A DNA stretch of 64,000 nucleotides from an uncultured Candidatus Saccharibacteria bacterium (GTDB taxonomy: Bacteria > Patescibacteriota > Saccharimonadia > Saccharimonadales > Saccharimonadaceae). Below, piece after piece: positions 60,702 through 64,000 of this stretch. The stretch lies in contig CAMVNH010000003.1 of NCBI GenBank assembly GCA_947168825.1, positions 1-64,000 of the forward strand. Direction: 5' to 3'. A program made the translations under genes and the position numbers. The notes under the pieces were generated by a model that was not told the DNA's origin, made no database searches, and worked only from the letters and a program-made list of their open reading frames with translations. Every line of letters begins with the position of its first letter. Within the stretch, counting starts at the first letter, position 1.

Positions 60702-61463
60702 ATGTTTGATCTAAAAGATAAAGTTGCAGTTGTTACAGGTGCTAGTTCCGGCCTCGGTGTTCAGATGGCTACTGCTTTCGCTCGCCAAGGTGCCAGCCTA
60801 GTGATTCTTGCCCGTCGCGTCGAGCGTTTGGAAGAATTAGCAAAGAAGCTGAAAAAAGAATTTAATACTAAAGTCTTGCCACTCAAATGCGATGTAACCT
60901 CGACTGAGGATATCGAAGCTGCCGCTAAAGCTGCCGAAAAAGAATTCGGTCATGTCGACATCTTGCTTAACTGCGCCGGCTCCTCGAAGGATAAAGGCGT
61001 AGTCGATATGAGTGATGATGAATGGGATTTCACTATTGCGACCGATATGACCTCAGTTTTCAAGATGACCCGTGCCTTTGCGAAGATTATGCAGAAAAAC
61101 CACTACGGCCGTATTATTAATATCGCTTCTATGTATGGTTTAGTCGGCAATACCGAGATTCATACTGTTGCTTATCATTCTTCAAAAGGCGGCGTTGTAA
61201 ACTTCACTCGTGCTGTTGCTGCCGAACTGGCTCTCGACGGAATCACTTGTAACGCAATTTGCCCAGGCTATTTCGAGACTGAGCTAACAAAACCAGTACT
61301 CGATACCCCACGTTTCCAAGAATTTGCAAAAACTCATGTCCCGATGGAACGCTATGGCAAGCCAGGCGAACTCGACGCTGCCGCAGTTTTCCTAGCTAGT
61401 AAAGAGGCTAGCTATGTTACCGGCGTAATCCTCCCAGTCGATGGCGGCTACACCTGCATTTAG
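60702..61463 (+). CDS. SDR family oxidoreductase (FabG-like)
   Basis: KVAVVTGASSGLGVQMATAFARQGA; LLNCAGSS; YHSSKGGVVNFTRAVA; VTGVILPVDGGYT. Confidence 0.94.
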   Translation: MFDLKDKVAVVTGASSGLGVQMATAFARQGASLVILARRVERLEELAKKLKKEFNTKVLPLKCDVTSTEDIEAAAKAAEKEFGHVDILLNCAGSSKDKGVVDMSDDEWDFTIATDMTSVFKMTRAFAKIMQKNHYGRIINIASMYGLVGNTEIHTVAYHSSKGGVVNFTRAVAAELALDGITCNAICPGYFETELTKPVLDTPRFQEFAKTHVPMERYGKPGELDAAAVFLASKEASYVTGVILPVDGGYTCI

Positions 61464-61568
61464 GCTCAGAAGTCTAGGTGCTAGTGCTTGTAAATTTTTC
61501 GAAATTTGATATATACTCGTGCGTATAAAATTAAAAAGGACTAAAAATATGCACGAAGAAAATAATAA

Positions 61569-61763
61569 ACATCAGCTATTATCTCACAAACCCATAATGG
61601 ATTATGGTATGTTCCATTTGAATTCCAAGGTAGATTAGAGACCGCTGTGCTTTCTCAAGCCAGAACTTACAGCACATCTAGATTATATAGCCGTATTGGC
61701 CAATTACCAGCCACAGACTCAAATAAAATTTGGGAAGGATTCTATAAGCTATACTCTAGATAA
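61569..61763 (+). pseudogene. Probable MazF/PemK-type toxin C-terminal remnant
   Basis: Open frame with no plausible start: TSAIISQTHNGLWYVPFEFQGRLETAVLSQARTYSTSRLYSRIGQLPATDSNKIWEGFYKLYSR*. Confidence 0.5.
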
Positions 61764-61911
61764 AAATGTCCCCTAGCCTTTTGACTAGGGTGCGGGTATT
61801 CCCGAATATGACTCCATTATATCAAATCTGGGTACTCTTGTCCAGATAAATTTAAAGCATAAAAAATAGTGAGTCGGACGCTTCGTGCCCTCTTCTCACC
61901 TGCGATTTCTC

Positions 61912-61938
61912 AAAAAAAGAGAGCAAGCTCTCTTTTTA
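61912..61938 (+). terminator. Rho-independent terminator-like hairpin
   Basis: AAAAAAAGAGAG-CAAG-CTCTCTTTTT. Confidence 0.75.
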
Positions 61939-61948
61939 CTCGAAATCT

Positions 61949-62025
61949 TGGTGAGTCGGGAGGGGCTCGAACCCTCGACACCGGGCTTAAAAGGCCCGTG
62001 CTCTAACCAGCTGAGCTACCGACCC
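61949..62025 (-). tRNA. tRNA-Lys(TTT)
   Basis: GGGTCGG acceptor; loop CTTTTAA; T arm GGTTCGAGCC; encoded ACCA. Confidence 0.94.
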
Positions 62026-62170
62026 ACGGTCTAACCTAGTATAACACATCAGGGATATTTTGAAAACCCTTAATTTTAAACAATATTTCCTAATTATACC
62101 ACAGATTTCTCTTTTTGTCAATAATACCCCTGTTGACTATATATGTAATCTGTGATATAATGGGTAAGTT

Positions 62171-63976
62171 ATGAACAAAGACAGAATCCGAAACGTTGCT
62201 ATTATCGCTCATGTCGACCACGGTAAAACTACTCTCGTCGACGGTCTTTTGAAGCAATCCCATACTTTCCGCGAAAATCAAGCGGAAATGTCTCAAACTT
62301 TAATTATGGATTCTATGGATCAGGAACATGAGCGGGGAATTACCATTACCGCGAAGCAAACCGCCGTATTTTATGACGGTTATAAGATCAATATTATTGA
62401 CACCCCTGGTCACGCCGATTTTTCCGGCGAAGTTGAACGAACTTTGAACATGGCTGACGGTGTTCTACTTATTGTTGATGCTCAAGAAGGACCGATGCCT
62501 CAGACTAAATTCGTTCTGAGCAAAGCCCTTGATCTAAAACTAAAACCTGTTGTCATAATTAATAAAATCGATAAACCTGCTGCTCGTATAGAAGAAGTGA
62601 AATCCGAAATCGAAAGTCTTTTCCTGGAACTTGCAACCGACGAGTCTCAGCTGAACTACCCAATCTATTATGCTATTGCCCGCGAGGGTAAAGCTGGTAA
62701 AACTACGGATCTCGATGACGACCTTCATGTAATTTTCGAATCTATTATTAACGATATTCCAGCCCCAAAAATCGATGAACACGCCGAGAAGGGCGCCCAG
62801 CTTCTCGTTGCCGCTCTTGCCGCCGACAACTATCTTGGCAAATACGCTATCGGCAAAATCGCACGTGGCAAGCTTAAAAAAGGCGAAACCGTCAAAGTTT
62901 TACCAAACAACAAACAAGCTAAAATTGATAAGATTTTTACTTACCGCGGTCTTGGCAAAGAGGAAACCGACGAGGCTATTGCTGGCGACATTGTTGCATT
63001 GACCGGTGTCCAAGACGCTAATATTGGCGACACTATTGCGACCGGCGAAAACCCGACCGCTCTTCCAACCATCGAGCTTGAGCCGCCGACCCTATCTATT
63101 TACATCGGCCCGAATACTAGCCCACTTAAGGGTAAGGAAGGCGAATTTACTACTTCTCGCCAAATTGCCGAACGTCTAGAAAAAGAACTCGAGACGAATA
63201 TCGCCCTAAAAATCCAGCCTGATGGTCTCGGCTACAAAGTTTCCGGTCGCGGCGAACTTCATCTTTCCGTCTTGATTGAAACCATGCGTCGTGAAGGTTA
63301 TGAACTCGAAGCTGGTCGTCCAGAAGTCGTTTACAAAGAAGAAAACGGCCAGAAGCTCGAACCAGTCGAGGATTTAACTATCGAAGTCGACTCCGAATTT
63401 GTTGGCGCTGTCAGTCAGGAAATGGGCATCAGAAAAGCCGAGCTAAAATCTCAGGAATTAACCAGTCAGAACACTACTCGTTTCACTTATGAAATCACCA
63501 CTGCCGCCCTGATTGGTCTGCGCAACAATCTGCTTACCGCCACGAAGGGTACTGTGATTATGTCTAGTATTCCTCATGGATATCGACCTGCTGATAGTAA
63601 ATATAAGCCCGAACGAAATGGCGCACTGATTAGCTTCGAAACTGGTGTTTCGACTGCCTATGCTCTAGATGCTGCTCAGGCTCGCGGCGTGCTTTATATT
63701 CCGCCGCAGGTTCCAGTTTACCAAGGTATGATCGTCGGCCTATCGAACAAAAAGGACGATCTCGATATTAACGTCTGTCGCGAAAAACAGCTTACAAATA
63801 TGCGCACTCATGCTAGTGACGGTGCCATCCAGCTCACCCCATACACTCAGTTAAGCCTTGAACAATGTCTTGATTTTCTGCTTGACGATGAACTTCTCGA
63901 AGTTACACCTAAATCCCTAAGGCTTAGGAAACGCCAGCTTGACCCGATTAAGCGCAAGCGTGAAGCTCGTCAGTAG
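62171..63976 (+). CDS. typA: Translational GTPase TypA/BipA
   Basis: RNVAIIAHVDHGKTTLVDGLLKQS; DQEHERGITITAKQTA; DTPGHADFSGEVER; GRGELHLSVLIETMRREGYEL. Confidence 0.97.
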   Translation: MNKDRIRNVAIIAHVDHGKTTLVDGLLKQSHTFRENQAEMSQTLIMDSMDQEHERGITITAKQTAVFYDGYKINIIDTPGHADFSGEVERTLNMADGVLLIVDAQEGPMPQTKFVLSKALDLKLKPVVIINKIDKPAARIEEVKSEIESLFLELATDESQLNYPIYYAIAREGKAGKTTDLDDDLHVIFESIINDIPAPKIDEHAEKGAQLLVAALAADNYLGKYAIGKIARGKLKKGETVKVLPNNKQAKIDKIFTYRGLGKEETDEAIAGDIVALTGVQDANIGDTIATGENPTALPTIELEPPTLSIYIGPNTSPLKGKEGEFTTSRQIAERLEKELETNIALKIQPDGLGYKVSGRGELHLSVLIETMRREGYELEAGRPEVVYKEENGQKLEPVEDLTIEVDSEFVGAVSQEMGIRKAELKSQELTSQNTTRFTYEITTAALIGLRNNLLTATKGTVIMSSIPHGYRPADSKYKPERNGALISFETGVSTAYALDAAQARGVLYIPPQVPVYQGMIVGLSNKKDDLDINVCREKQLTNMRTHASDGAIQLTPYTQLSLEQCLDFLLDDELLEVTPKSLRLRKRQLDPIKRKREARQ

Positions 63977-64000
63977 TCGTGCTATAATTAGTCTATGCTA

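Noticed and set aside
61870-61960. Direct repeat GTGAGTCGG near tRNA-Lys as an integrase att site
   Set aside because: Only about 9 bp of identity, no integrase in the window and no element between the copies; too weak.

Overview
The window is a compact, gene-dense bacterial chromosome segment. It is almost certainly from the Candidate Phyla Radiation and most probably Saccharibacteria/TM7-like; that is an inference from gene content and style, not a search. Most of it is core housekeeping: nusA, ruvB, yebC, uppP, aspS, rnj, a cysteine desulfurase, uvrA, L25, L27, xseA/xseB, recO, glyS, ppa, rarA, trxA/trxB, hisS, ligA, eno, a short uvrC, secG, a fabG-like SDR and typA. There are nine CCA-encoding tRNAs, a zinc/manganese-type ABC transporter and a cell-surface protein locus at 54.9-59.8 kb. 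No rRNA operon, CRISPR array, prophage or intact transposon was seen. Main points of interest: (1) many genes carry a TGnTATAAT-type extended -10 box ending 6-7 nt before the start codon, which implies leaderless mRNAs; (2) a PfkB-like domain lacking the catalytic GAGD motif is fused to class I fructose-bisphosphate aldolase; (3) there are three promoter-bounded, intergenic structured-RNA candidates (8.1-8.3 kb, 38.5-38.6 kb, and 48.0-48.2 kb which is 6S-like); (4) a DUF916/WxL-interacting-like surface locus includes an IPKTG sortase-type substrate; (5) an in-frame TGA separates a TM2 protein from the next ORF; (6) a DsbA-like gene overlaps a membrane protein with a CPTC motif. All product names come from reading motifs by eye; no database search was run.
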